Shown here: piece after piece, positions 23,996 to 33,498 of the stretch | Numbering within the stretch: the stretch's first letter is position 1 | Layout of the letters: each line of letters begins with the position of its first letter | Assembly: GCA_002689655.1 (NCBI GenBank) | Contig: NZHC01000083.1 | Coordinates: 44,361-108,360, forward strand | From: Rhodopirellula sp. | GTDB taxonomy: Bacteria > Planctomycetota > Planctomycetia > Pirellulales > Pirellulaceae | DNA length: 64,000 bases | Direction: 5' to 3' | Program-made: the position numbers and the translations under genes | The notes under the pieces: generated by a model | Database searches by the model: none | The model's input: only the letters and a program-made list of their open reading frames with translations | Told to the model about the DNA's origin: nothing

Positions 23996-26900
23996 ATGTC
24001 GACGATTGTAGATTCCGCACGCGGCCCAAAAGAAAAGGCAGGCAGTCTTTCTCTGCTTGGTATCTTTTCCGCGATAGGTTCACTGAAATTCACTGTAGTC
24101 TTGTTTGCTCTGTCGCTCGTTACCGTTCTGGTTGGCACGCTGGCACAGGATGAGATGAATATGTTCGAGGTGAAGCAACGCTACTTTACCTGTTGGTTCA
24201 CACAACTTTATTTCGATGATCTCTTACCTCAGGCTTTTTACCCACACGAGGAACCGGTCCGTGGCAGCATTCCTTTTCCCGGTGGGGCACTGATTGGCGC
24301 GCTGTTAATGATCAATTTGATTGCCGCGAAGGTAACCCGATTCAGAGTAAGTGGGAAAGGCTCGCGTCTGTTGTTCGGAGTCGGACTCATTGCTCTCGGT
24401 TCACTGTTGGCATTCTTTGTTGTAGCCGCAGGTCACAGCAGCGAAGGTTTACAGGGGACGCCCCCGATCAGCTATGAATCTTTATGGGCCTCTGTGTTGG
24501 CAAGTCTGACAGTCGTGATATTTGGTTCGGTTTATATGGGCGCGATGGTATCGCAGAAAACAATAAAGACTTTGGCTTTTTGTTTTTCAGGCTTGCTCGC
24601 TGTTTTCGTCACTTATGCACTTGTAAGCGATTTCCGGATTGGTGACCCTGGGCTCCGAATTGTCTGGCAATTGGCGAAGGGAATGGGAGCGGGGATCATC
24701 CTTCTTGCCGGCTGTGTGATGGTTTTTGGCAAGCAGGGTGGCAATGTTCTATTGCATTTAGGCGTTGGCCTGCTGATGTTCGGGCAATTTGCTTTTGGCG
24801 ATCGTCAGTTGGAGCAGAGGCTTAGTTTGATCGAGGGTGAGTCTTCCAATACTCTCGTTAATCTCGATCTGGTCGAATTGGATTTGATCGCGAAGGGTGA
24901 GGAACGCGATGAGGTTATCGCTATTCCTGGCAGTCGTTTGCGTTCTGCTGCAGAGACAGGTGTGGTGATCAGCGATGAGGCTCTACCGGTAGACGTTCGT
25001 GTCGTCGCGTTTTATGAAAACTCAAACCTTCGTGAGGTGGAGGGGGAGAATTTCGCTACCGCAGGATTCGGATTGGAGACAGAGGCTGTTCGCTCGAGGA
25101 AGTCCGGTGGTACAGATAGTGAACTGAACTTGGCGTCTGCTTATGTAGATCTTATAGATAAACAGTCTGGCGATTCGCTCGGTGTTCATTTGGTGAGCCA
25201 GTTGCTGTCGGATCGTGTGATGCTGCTTGGGGATGGTAAAAGTCAGGATCGCTACGATTCAGTCACGATAGACGGTACTGCTTACGAAATTGGTTTGAAA
25301 TTTCATCGTGAAGTGAAACCCTACTGGGTGCAGCTTGTCGACGTCCGTCGAGTCAATTACAGCGGCACAGATACACCACGCGATTACTCTTCCTTCATTC
25401 GTATTGTGGATGAAGCGACTGGCGAGGACCGTCGTGAGCGAGTCTGGATGAATAATCCGCTGAGGTATCGTGGCGAAACCTTTTATCAGAGTAGCTACAC
25501 GCCTCTGCCAAGCGGTAAAGAGAGAACAGGTATTCAAGTTGTCCAGAATTCAGGCTGGCTTATTCCATACTTGGCGTGCAGCATTACAGCACTCGGAATG
25601 TTAGCACACTTTTTTGGAACGCTGACGCGCTTTCTCAAGCGTCGCGAGCGTGAGACGAGGAAATATAAAAAAGAAGCTTCCGAGAGCGATGGCTCAAGTT
25701 CAGGTGGCCCCTCCATGTGGCCTGTTTTCGCAAGCGTAGCGGGGTTTGCGCTTTTGGCTGGGGGCTTGCTTATTCCCGAGGCTGCCCTCAAGGATGAGAT
25801 GAGTCCGACAGAACGCGTCACCAAATTTGATTTTTACTCTGCTGGAAAAATTGCTGCACAGTTCGGTGGTCGAGTAATGCCGTTGGATGCGTATGCCAGG
25901 CAGACCGTCAAAGCCATCAGCAGCAAGGAATCCATTCCATTGGAAGGAGCACCTATTGAACTCAAGGACCGAGTAGATGGGAGAAAGCTGTCGGCGATGC
26001 AGTGGCTGATGGAGGTTGCCAGTAATAGCAAGGAAATTGAGGAACTCAGAATGTTCCGGATTGATGCTGAGGAAGTTCGCAGTGAATTTGGACTTCCGAG
26101 GCGGAAAAGTAAGCTTTATTCGCTCACGGAAATAAGAGGTCAATGGGGTCGTGTTAGCCGTATGGTTGATGAAGCGATGGCGAAGGATGGGGCTGATCAA
26201 TCTTTTAAGGAACGAAAGCTATTGGAACTCGACCGGCGTACTCGACAATACACCGTTGCCGCAGCGGCATTCCAATTTCCAAGCCCTCGAGTGATGAGCG
26301 AGGAAGAATTCCAGAGGTTCCGCCCGGGGCAACCGTCGGATTCAGCTTCTCGAGCGATGTTTGCGATGCGAGAACTTGCTGGGAAGATGGAACAACTGAA
26401 GAAAATGCCTGCGGCAGCAGTCATTCCACCTGATGCTGAGGTCGCCTCAGCGACTGTTGATCAGCCAAAATGGACTGCGTTTTCAGCTGCATTTTTTGAT
26501 GAGATCGAAAAGCTTGCTCGAGCTGGTGAAGAGGGCGATGTTGAACGTTCCGAGTCGATTGCCAGTTTTGGGGATATGATTTCAGCGTACGGTGATGAAG
26601 ACACCGAGTTGTTTAATCAAGCAGTCGACGAACATGCTTCTGCATTGGCTGCCTATCCGATTGTCGGCTTCTCGCCGGGACTGGTGTCCCTTGAACGCTG
26701 GATGCAAGCGTCTTGGCCTACAGGAGTCGCAATGTTCTTGTATCTGGTCACATTAGTACTCGGCTTGGTTTACTTTGCTGTCAACCTGCCGCGACTGCGT
26801 CAAGCGGTCTGGGGTATGTTGGTAATTGCATTGATTGTGCATACCATTGCGATTACCTGTCGGATTGTCATCACTGGTAGAGCACCAGTGATCAACATCT

Positions 26901-27622
26901 ATTCGTCCGCAGTGTTCATCGGTTGGGCGGCTGTGTTGTTTGGCGTGCTGGTTGAAAGGATATTCCGGTACGGTGTTGGTAATCTGCTGGCTTCTGCCGC
27001 TGGTGCCCTGACCTTGTTGGTCGCTTATGGTCTAAATACTGGTGACACCATGCCCGTTTTGCAAGCGGTACTCGATACGCAGTTCTGGCTAGCAACCCAT
27101 GTGATCACTGTTTCCCTGGGGTACGTTGCTACGCTAGTTGCCGGGACTCTGGGGGCAGGATATTTACTTGCGGGTTGGATCGGCGTCGAGAAGAAAAAAC
27201 TGAGAGACGTCTATCGTTGCATCTATGGAGCAACTTGCTTTGGAATCCTGTTCAGCTTTGTCGGGACTGTTTTGGGTGGTCTCTGGGCTGATGACAGTTG
27301 GGGTCGGTTTTGGGGTTGGGATCCAAAGGAGAATGGGGCTTTACTAATCGTGATTTGGAATGCACTCATGCTGCATGCTCGTTGGGATGGCATGGTGAGT
27401 GGACGAGGATTCGCCGTCCTTGCGATCGGAGGCAATGTGGTTACTGCGTGGAGTTGGTTTGGTACCAATGAGCTAGGCATCGGAATGCACAGCTATGGCT
27501 TTACGTCTGGTGTTCTGATGTGGTTGTCCATTTACATCCTCATGCAGCTAGCCTTTGTCTGTGCCGATCTGGTCATGCGATCGCTCAAGGTGCGGTTTGG
27601 CTCGGATGCCTCGCCTACCTAG
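23996..27622 (+). CDS. Fused ResB-CcsA (System II) cytochrome c synthetase
   Basis: 1208 residues that combine both subunits of the System II haem lyase, which exports haem and attaches it to CxxCH apocytochromes outside the cell membrane. The ResB part covers about residues 1-545, with early spans (IGSLKFTVVLFALSLVTVLV and ALIGALLMINLIAAKVTRF) and a large outer domain with RVNYSGTDTPRDYSSFIR. A linker with a further span and a GGRVMPLDAYARQTVKAIS segment follows. The CcsA part starts near 905 and has about eight spans, the haem-handling His of VHTIAITCR and ATHVITVSLGYV, and the WWD motif WGRFWGWDPKENGALL near 1100. Fused CcsBA proteins are known in other phyla. The window's own c-type cytochromes (38.6 kb and 8.3 kb genes) are plausible clients. 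Confidence 0.93.
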   Translation: MSTIVDSARGPKEKAGSLSLLGIFSAIGSLKFTVVLFALSLVTVLVGTLAQDEMNMFEVKQRYFTCWFTQLYFDDLLPQAFYPHEEPVRGSIPFPGGALIGALLMINLIAAKVTRFRVSGKGSRLLFGVGLIALGSLLAFFVVAAGHSSEGLQGTPPISYESLWASVLASLTVVIFGSVYMGAMVSQKTIKTLAFCFSGLLAVFVTYALVSDFRIGDPGLRIVWQLAKGMGAGIILLAGCVMVFGKQGGNVLLHLGVGLLMFGQFAFGDRQLEQRLSLIEGESSNTLVNLDLVELDLIAKGEERDEVIAIPGSRLRSAAETGVVISDEALPVDVRVVAFYENSNLREVEGENFATAGFGLETEAVRSRKSGGTDSELNLASAYVDLIDKQSGDSLGVHLVSQLLSDRVMLLGDGKSQDRYDSVTIDGTAYEIGLKFHREVKPYWVQLVDVRRVNYSGTDTPRDYSSFIRIVDEATGEDRRERVWMNNPLRYRGETFYQSSYTPLPSGKERTGIQVVQNSGWLIPYLACSITALGMLAHFFGTLTRFLKRRERETRKYKKEASESDGSSSGGPSMWPVFASVAGFALLAGGLLIPEAALKDEMSPTERVTKFDFYSAGKIAAQFGGRVMPLDAYARQTVKAISSKESIPLEGAPIELKDRVDGRKLSAMQWLMEVASNSKEIEELRMFRIDAEEVRSEFGLPRRKSKLYSLTEIRGQWGRVSRMVDEAMAKDGADQSFKERKLLELDRRTRQYTVAAAAFQFPSPRVMSEEEFQRFRPGQPSDSASRAMFAMRELAGKMEQLKKMPAAAVIPPDAEVASATVDQPKWTAFSAAFFDEIEKLARAGEEGDVERSESIASFGDMISAYGDEDTELFNQAVDEHASALAAYPIVGFSPGLVSLERWMQASWPTGVAMFLYLVTLVLGLVYFAVNLPRLRQAVWGMLVIALIVHTIAITCRIVITGRAPVINIYSSAVFIGWAAVLFGVLVERIFRYGVGNLLASAAGALTLLVAYGLNTGDTMPVLQAVLDTQFWLATHVITVSLGYVATLVAGTLGAGYLLAGWIGVEKKKLRDVYRCIYGATCFGILFSFVGTVLGGLWADDSWGRFWGWDPKENGALLIVIWNALMLHARWDGMVSGRGFAVLAIGGNVVTAWSWFGTNELGIGMHSYGFTSGVLMWLSIYILMQLAFVCADLVMRSLKVRFGSDASPT

Positions 27623-27951
27623 CGAGCGAAACTGGCAAGATGTTTATCTGTCAGAGAAAATAACGAGGGGTCGCAATTGCGTTTCTGCAGTGAAATTGCG
27701 TTTTCGGGGCATGGTGAGTTTTTCAACGCTAGCGTTCCGGATGTTAATGTCGCGTGAGGCACTAATACGATTCAGTGCGGATGTCATCTGCTTACGAGAC
27801 CGAGGATGCAGCGATGGCATGACACTTTATGGTTAACTGAGTTCAAGGCAGGTTGATCTGCTTTTCGTTTTCGCTCAGCGAGCGAGATGAGCTTTCCTAC
27901 GAGAGTTCTCGGTAGCAAGGTGCTGTGGACTCGAGGGCCGCCAAGTTAGAT
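27623..27951. other. Convergent intergenic region
   Basis: Between ResB-CcsA (plus) and an unknown membrane protein (minus). The 10-mer aattgcgttt occurs at 27675 and 27694 (19-base period). No intrinsic terminator with a T-run was found and no gene. Confidence 0.5.
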
Positions 27952-29289
27952 TCATCGAGGTTGTGAAATGGTGGGGCCGCCACGCCAGTTATCTGCGGAT
28001 CGAATGCGAGGCTCATTTGTGGGCATCGGTCGACTGGGAGGAATCAAAAAATTCATCAACCAGTCAGTCTGATCAGACATTGGAACTGCAACACTGTAGT
28101 TGGGTGCTACAACGTTCAAGACACTCAATGAGTCCAACGTTTGTGGTGTTGAAAAGACAATTGGGAATCCATCGAGGCATAGTGCTGCGTTGGCGGGTAA
28201 TCCCTCATAACCCACTTCGTTACGACAAGTTCCAGTCAGGTTGATCTGAGCGTTATTGACATTGAAACCGACGCCCAGAAGGTCGAAAGGGATATCGCCG
28301 TGATGATCGACTAGGCGATCCTGAAGTCGAATCTCGAACCCGCAATTCTGATTCGCAGCCAGTAGTAGACTACGACCCATCTGGCCATTTTTAGCAACAA
28401 TGGAGCCTGAAATATCGCTTCGTTTAGAGTGCGGATCAATGCGACAGCGATCAAACTCAAAGGTTGCGGTTCCACTAAGACGATGGGAGTTTCGTTCAAA
28501 TATCCGATCAAGCGCAACATCGGTGAATCGTGATCCACCAAGATCAATCCACCAGTGGTTTTTTTCTATCTGCCATGTCATGGTGCCAGCGAATTCAGCA
28601 TTAACACCAAGTTGTGCCATTTCGGGCAGGAAGTCCGAGATCGCCGAGCAGGGCAGGGCAGTACCTCGCGTATCCAATGACCATCTTGTTGCAGGGTTTT
28701 TACCGCTTCGATCACGGCGGACCATGATGTTGATAGGGGTGTCATAAATGGAATTGGCAGGAAGGCAGGCTAAGGTCGCTTCTACTGCATCCTTTTGAGG
28801 AACGACCCAGGCATCCACGTCCTTCAAGGTCACCGCACCTGTGCGACTATGCAGCGTCAAGTCGTTGGCCGACGCTCGTACTGGCATCGCCGTTAAATCG
28901 GGGCGGCAAAGGAAACGCTGGTGAAGTAATTGCCAGATTCCCTTGAGTTCCGCTGCCTGAATTTCGGGCTGTTGTAAAAGAATGGTTACTTCACCACCTT
29001 CCGTGACGTGTTCAACCTTGCGGATTCGGGCGATTTCGTGAGTCGTTTCTGGTTCTCTGATCGTGACACCAAGTAAGCACAAACTCGATGGTGTTATCTT
29101 TTCAAAATCCTCAATTTCGATCGAAAGACCAGTCGTCAGGGAAAACTCAGCCTCCAGATTTTGAAGTGCACGGTGGTGATACCAGGGCGTCCACGTCACT
29201 AATATGCACAGACAGGTAAAGCAAGTGGGAACCGCGCAGCAGAACACGAACAGCAATCTTGCGATCGTTCGTTGAATTCGTTCGTGCAT
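27952..29289 (-). CDS. Unknown membrane-anchored protein (AsmA-like in character)
   Basis: About 445 residues from an ATG at 29289, chosen because AGGA lies eight bases upstream; the frame stays open to a TTG at 29385 that would add a non-conserved-looking stretch. The N-terminus has a span after charged residues (MHERIQRTIARLLFVFCCAVPTCFTCLCI), which leaves the rest outside the cytoplasm. The outer part reads as repeated beta structure, with phrases such as LLGVTIREPETTHEIARIR, SGTATFEFDRCRIDP and FNVNNAQINLTGTCRNE. This layout, a short anchor with a long beta-rich periplasmic domain, resembles AsmA/DUF3971-type proteins, but I see no defining motif. It stands alone between convergent and divergent neighbours. 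Confidence 0.7.
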   Translation of the reverse strand: MHERIQRTIARLLFVFCCAVPTCFTCLCILVTWTPWYHHRALQNLEAEFSLTTGLSIEIEDFEKITPSSLCLLGVTIREPETTHEIARIRKVEHVTEGGEVTILLQQPEIQAAELKGIWQLLHQRFLCRPDLTAMPVRASANDLTLHSRTGAVTLKDVDAWVVPQKDAVEATLACLPANSIYDTPINIMVRRDRSGKNPATRWSLDTRGTALPCSAISDFLPEMAQLGVNAEFAGTMTWQIEKNHWWIDLGGSRFTDVALDRIFERNSHRLSGTATFEFDRCRIDPHSKRSDISGSIVAKNGQMGRSLLLAANQNCGFEIRLQDRLVDHHGDIPFDLLGVGFNVNNAQINLTGTCRNEVGYEGLPANAALCLDGFPIVFSTPQTLDSLSVLNVVAPNYSVAVPMSDQTDWLMNFLIPPSRPMPTNEPRIRSADNWRGGPTISQPR

Positions 29290-30446
29290 GGTTCGTCCTG
29301 TTGGCGAATCGCCCAGTCCGTAACGCCAGAACCTGGACGCGCGGAATGGTAGAAGCCAGAAGGAAGGCAAACGGCTTTCCTGCAAAGCATGTGGATCTTA
29401 GGTCCACGGGCGGAACCACCGATAGGTCGTTTTGAGTTGCTCATGGGTGGGGGATAGATAGACGAAGCATTGATTTTGGAACGTTTGTGGATTGGCTTGC
29501 AGTCGCCAACGATATCTTCCAAAACCACAACTTTTAGGTGTTTTCTGAGGTGCTCGTTGGTTTTGCAATCATTTATCCGACCAATCTCGCCACGTTGGTG
29601 ACCTTGAAGCAAAACGGTGCAACCAGCATCAACACCAATCCGAACATGGTTTGCTAGCAACTGTCACTGGTGTTTTGTGGGTTCGGTTGTGGTGCCTGAC
29701 GACAATTTTGAGCAGCGAGCGGTCGTCTTTGTGGTTATGTCAGATAGATGCAGTGTCCGGACTTTAGGAGTACCACCCTGTATCCAAGCTCTGATACTAG
29801 CAGTGCGGTTGTCGGAGTAGATTTGTTCCGCTGCCATTCAACCCATTGAGACTCATTTCCATACGCTACTGGTACTGTGTGGATCTACTGGGGACTGGTT
29901 TTCCACTGTCGCAGCCAGCAGCAACTGCTCTTGCTGTCGTTCGGTTCAGGCCTCCGCTGGGTTCACTGCTTCAGTGGGCATGGCAAGCAGCGACACATGA
30001 TCACGGGGGCGAAGGTGTCGAATGTATTGTTGTCAGCATCCGGGAAGGGGCATGCGAACACACTTGTGAAACGGACTGGCAATCTGCTTGCAGCGATTTT
30101 GTGTTGGAGGTTGTTGCATGGTTGCCAGTACTGAAATTACTTTGGGATTACGCAAAGCGAAGATTGCTGCCGTAGCGAATATGTCTTCGTGTTTTGGTTG
30201 TACTGTTTAGTGCATTGTTGTCTAAATGTTCCTGTTACTGCTGTAAGTCAATTGCTTTGTTCTGACGAGCTTTGCCATCAAAGATTTAAGTCTTTGAATC
30301 AGTGCGTTCAAATTGATGTGCCTACGTGGATCTATTTGAGAAAAGGTTGTGCCCGAATGGCACAACCTTGATTGGGATTGCTGTAGAATTTGATTATTGA
30401 TTTTGTGCGTGAACGTCGGTTCAATCCATTGTCCGGAAGTTTGTAA
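29290..30446. other. Long intergenic region without a convincing gene
   Basis: More than 1.1 kb between the divergent membrane-protein gene and the lactonase gene. Short frames exist on both strands (for example 29846-30175 plus, 29199-29660 minus), but none has a family-like sequence, signal peptide or clear ribosome site. It contains an imperfect palindrome around 30279-30296 (caaaga/tctttg) and the perfect hairpin at 30343-30369. It may be the remains of a decayed gene, or carry a non-coding RNA. Confidence 0.5.
30343..30369. terminator. Perfect 11-bp stem-loop upstream of the lactonase gene
   Basis: aaggttgtgcc (30343-30353) and ggcacaacctt (30359-30369) pair exactly around a five-base loop. 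On the plus strand no T-run follows (gattgggatt). On the minus strand the stem ends in four Ts (ccttttctc), so it could be a weak terminator in that direction or end a short plus-strand RNA from the region at 29.3-30.3 kb. Confidence 0.5.
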
Positions 30447-31562
30447 ATGAATAAGCATTGCGTGCGTGTCCTGCTGGGCAACTTTCTTATCTGGATGTTA
30501 GGGATTCATCCAGTCGTTGCGCAAGACTCATTTCACGTTTACGCCGCAAGTCGGTCGACTCAAGAATTACTCGTAATCAGGGCGGAATTTGGTGATGCGG
30601 GTTTCGAACTTGAAATGTCTGAGCGGGTATCGCTCGGGTTCGCAGGAGCCACTATCTGCCGGCATCCTAAAAAGGCAGTGCTCTATATTGCACCATCGAA
30701 AACTAAGTGGGATGGTTCGGCGAGCATCACTCGCGGAGCAACAGTTCAATTAGATGAATCAGGTAGTTGTGATAACGTAGATACCGTGGCCCTGAATCAT
30801 GGGTACGCGTACATGAGTGTCGACAGGACAGGGAAGTTTCTGCTGGGGTCAAACTATCACGATGGTCAGCTTGACGTTTATCGATTAGGGCCTGATGGTT
30901 TGCTTTTTGAGCATGTCGTGACGGTGGATGAAGATCGCCGCAATGCTCACTGTATTTTGACCTCACCCAACAATCGCTTCCTGTACATTCCTTACGTGAA
31001 ACAGACCAACGCGTTATTTCAATACACGTTTGACAGTGAGACCGGTCAGGTCTCGGCGATGACTCCCAAGAATGCAGGGCCACCAGAAGGCACCGGACCA
31101 CGGCACATTGCCTACCATCCTTCTTTGCCACTTGTTTACTTCAGCAATGAACAGCATGTGGGTGTGTCGGTCTATGATCAAGCATCGACTGGCCAATTGA
31201 CGTTCAAGCAACTTTGTGACGTGATACCCGACAGGGAATCAAAAGTAGGTTTGTCAGCTTCTGATATTGTGATCACACCTCAGGCCAAGTTTCTCTTTTC
31301 GGCAATTCGTGGACGTCGCCAGAACTTCGACCGAGTGGTGGGGTACCGGGTACAGGATGATGGGACCCTGAGTTTGTTGGGTTTCACTGAGACAGAAGGT
31401 GTTCCTTGGGGCATGACGCTTTCACCTTGCGGGCGGTACCTATTAGTGAGTTGCTTCGAGGGTGAATCGCTGTTGGCCTATGAAATTGCCTACGATGGAA
31501 GTTTGCGGAAAGTAGGTCGTTTGCAATTGCCAAGGTATATTTCTGATCTTGTAACTTACTGA
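30447..31562 (+). CDS. Secreted beta-propeller lactonase (6-phosphogluconolactonase/YkgB-type)
   Basis: 371 residues of the seven-bladed propeller lactonase family (Pgl, PF10282), whose cytoplasmic members hydrolyse 6-phosphogluconolactone. This one starts MNKHCVRVLLGNFLIWMLG and has a signal peptide ending near VVAQ, so it is exported and its substrate is probably not a sugar phosphate. Blades are visible through repeated motifs, such as SVDRTGKFLLGSNYHDGQL, CILTSPNNRFLYIPYVKQ, TGPRHIAYHPSLPLVYFSNE and LSPCGRYLLVSCFEGESLLA. GGAAG lies eight bases before the ATG at 30447. The esterase gene follows after about 115 bases in the same direction, and both products are exported hydrolases. Confidence 0.88.
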   Translation: MNKHCVRVLLGNFLIWMLGIHPVVAQDSFHVYAASRSTQELLVIRAEFGDAGFELEMSERVSLGFAGATICRHPKKAVLYIAPSKTKWDGSASITRGATVQLDESGSCDNVDTVALNHGYAYMSVDRTGKFLLGSNYHDGQLDVYRLGPDGLLFEHVVTVDEDRRNAHCILTSPNNRFLYIPYVKQTNALFQYTFDSETGQVSAMTPKNAGPPEGTGPRHIAYHPSLPLVYFSNEQHVGVSVYDQASTGQLTFKQLCDVIPDRESKVGLSASDIVITPQAKFLFSAIRGRRQNFDRVVGYRVQDDGTLSLLGFTETEGVPWGMTLSPCGRYLLVSCFEGESLLAYEIAYDGSLRKVGRLQLPRYISDLVTY

Positions 31563-31677
31563 GCTTTTTGGTGTCGCTTACAGATCGAGATAGGAAGATT
31601 TTAGTAGCAGTCGTAGAGTGAGCGACTGCTACCAAGTTTTGAAGGACTGTTTCATTACTCAGGCAAGGGATCTATCG

Positions 31678-32610
31678 ATGATGCTACGGTTGGCGGCTTT
31701 TGGTTGTTTGTTGATGTTTGCCGGGGTTGCAGTTGCCAAGCCTGCGTTTGAGATTAGGGAAAAAATAACGTATTCGACGGTGGGCGATCGCGAGCTTTTG
31801 CTGGATGCCTTCATTCCGAAGGCAGATGGACTACATCCAGCGGTGTTGGTTGTGCATGGTGGAGCGTGGCGAAGCGGAAATCGAAAACAGTTGAGAGCTT
31901 ATGCGACTACGCTTGCCGAGCATGGATTTGTTTGTTTTGCGATTGACTACCGACTCGCTCCGGAGCACAAGTTCCCAGCACAAATCGAGGATTGTCGGAT
32001 GGCGGTCCGATGGATTCGAAAGAATGCTTCGCAATACAAAGTGAATCCTGATCGACTTGGCGCAATTGGGTATTCGGCTGGTGGTCATTTGGTGTCGTTG
32101 TTGGCGACGACCGGAGAACCACCGAGCGATGCGAATGGAAACATCGATACACGCATTCAGGTAGCGGCTGCCGGGGGAGCTCCAACAGATTTTCGCTGGT
32201 TTCCGGATAACGGACGTTGGGCAGAGTTTTGGATGGGTGGGGATTTGACCAGTAAAAGGGAATTGTTTTTGGCTGCATCAACAGCTGCATTTGTTGATGC
32301 AGGAGATGCTCCGCTTTTCTTTTTCAACGGTTCTGCTGACATGCTCGTTCCGGAGGCTTGGACCAAGGCTTGCTATTTTGCATTGAAGTCAGCCGGCGTG
32401 AAGACCGAGTTTTACAGCATCACAAATGCGGGGCACATGCAGGCGGCGATGGATCCCGGTGCTCTGAAGAAAGCTCACGATTTTCTAGCCTCGGTACTGG
32501 TACCCCAACGCAAACCTGCAAGATCTGGCGAAATCGACGCTTCGGCCGAACTTGACCCTTCCGCAGACTCGTCAAGCGAGTCTGCCATTTCGGAAGATTT
32601 GGATCGTTAG
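31678..32610 (+). CDS. Exported alpha/beta-hydrolase (esterase/lipase, BD-FAE-like)
   Basis: 310 residues from an ATG at 31678, chosen for the AAGGG nine bases ahead and because the protein then begins with a signal peptide (MMLRLAAFGCLLMFAGVAVA). The oxyanion-hole motif HGGAW is at residues 60-64 and the nucleophile elbow GYSAG has Ser133. The acid is probably in GSADMLVPE and the base in NAGHMQ, which completes a Ser-Asp-His triad. These features, with DYRLAPEHKFPAQIED, match the esterase/carboxylesterase group that includes BD-FAE and hormone-sensitive-lipase-like enzymes. The C-terminal 30 residues are acidic and Ser-rich and look unstructured. The natural ester is not evident. It may be co-transcribed with the lactonase gene upstream. 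Confidence 0.9.
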   Translation: MMLRLAAFGCLLMFAGVAVAKPAFEIREKITYSTVGDRELLLDAFIPKADGLHPAVLVVHGGAWRSGNRKQLRAYATTLAEHGFVCFAIDYRLAPEHKFPAQIEDCRMAVRWIRKNASQYKVNPDRLGAIGYSAGGHLVSLLATTGEPPSDANGNIDTRIQVAAAGGAPTDFRWFPDNGRWAEFWMGGDLTSKRELFLAASTAAFVDAGDAPLFFFNGSADMLVPEAWTKACYFALKSAGVKTEFYSITNAGHMQAAMDPGALKKAHDFLASVLVPQRKPARSGEIDASAELDPSADSSSESAISEDLDR

Positions 32611-33062
32611 TCTTTTGACAGCAATCTCGGAGGATAAACCTGGACACAAATAGCTGCCTCACAGACTGCAGGAGAAAGGTGACTTGCGATGTGAATCGCG
32701 CATGGCTTATTTGACTACCCTGATCATGGTGGTTTGATTTGGCAGGATTCTGGGATTTCAACGTGATTGGTTTGGTAATTCCAGCTCCTATCGTTGCGAC
32801 CATCACCACATCAGCCAAATCTGTCTTCGGGGTGTCTGGTCTCATTTTGTTGATCCCGATGAGGGGTTGGGGTGCAGTGGAGACGAGGATCCTTGTCAAT
32901 AAATGGGCGAGATTAGCGGGCTATTGCGGTAAATCGTAGAGCTGAATCCCGCTTTCCGCCTCAAAGGCCTTGAACAAAATGGGGGATCTACCGTACCATG
33001 CGGGGCTAAGTGGCTCTGTACGAAAGCCAGCGCCCACTCCCTCAAACCATCTGAAAGACGCC
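32611..33062. other. Intergenic region upstream of rpmE
   Basis: Between the esterase gene and rpmE. Short open frames on both strands lack ribosome sites or family resemblance. The rpmE promoter must lie here; no element stood out and no terminator for the esterase gene was seen. Confidence 0.5.
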
Positions 33063-33296
33063 ATGAAAGACGGCATTCATCCAAATTACCAAGAGACAAC
33101 TGTTACCTGCGGTTGCGGTAGCAGTTTCAAGACTCGCAGCGTGCGGCCAGAATTGAAGATTGACATTTGTAATGAATGTCACCCGTTCTATACCGGAAAG
33201 CTGAAGTACGTTGATACTGCTGGGCGTATCGACAAGTTCCAGAAGAAGTTTGCAGCGGGTACCTATGGCAGCCTTGCGTCAAAGGGCAAGAAGTAA
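33063..33296 (+). CDS. rpmE: 50S ribosomal protein L31, zinc-binding form
   Basis: 77 residues, the usual length of L31, which bridges the two ribosomal subunits. It starts [19 protein letters not shown] and contains CGCG and [10 protein letters not shown], the C+ form with Cys ligands for zinc, so it is the type lost under zinc starvation in organisms with a C- paralogue. The start at 33063 follows from the family; the frame is open further upstream but the extra residues do not match. A strong terminator lies 30 bases past the stop. No paralogue is present in the window. Confidence 0.96.
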   Translation: MKDGIHPNYQETTVTCGCGSSFKTRSVRPELKIDICNECHPFYTGKLKYVDTAGRIDKFQKKFAAGTYGSLASKGKK

Positions 33297-33325
33297 ACTA
33301 CTGCTATTGGCACGAACCACCATCA

Positions 33326-33370
33326 CAGCCGCGCGGGTATCGCAACAGCGACCGTAGCGGCTGTTTTTTT
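33326..33370 (+). terminator. Intrinsic terminator of rpmE
   Basis: cagccgc (33326-33332) pairs with gcggctg (33357-33363), with further inner pairing (tcgc/gcga around aaca), and is followed by seven Ts (33364-33370). It lies 30 bases after the rpmE stop and separates rpmE from prfA. Confidence 0.88.
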
Positions 33371-33498
33371 AGAAGTATTCGAAGTGTGTGGTCAAAATCC
33401 ATGAGCGATTTCTCAAGTGAATGGTGGATGGGTCTCGGAGGCCCCGAAATCGAGGCTAATGTGACAACGAGCGCTCTCTATCGCATGAAAAAAACACC

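Noticed and set aside
27675-27703. 10-mer aattgcgttt repeated at 19-base period
   Set aside because: Short and in a convergent gap far from any start codon; likely chance.
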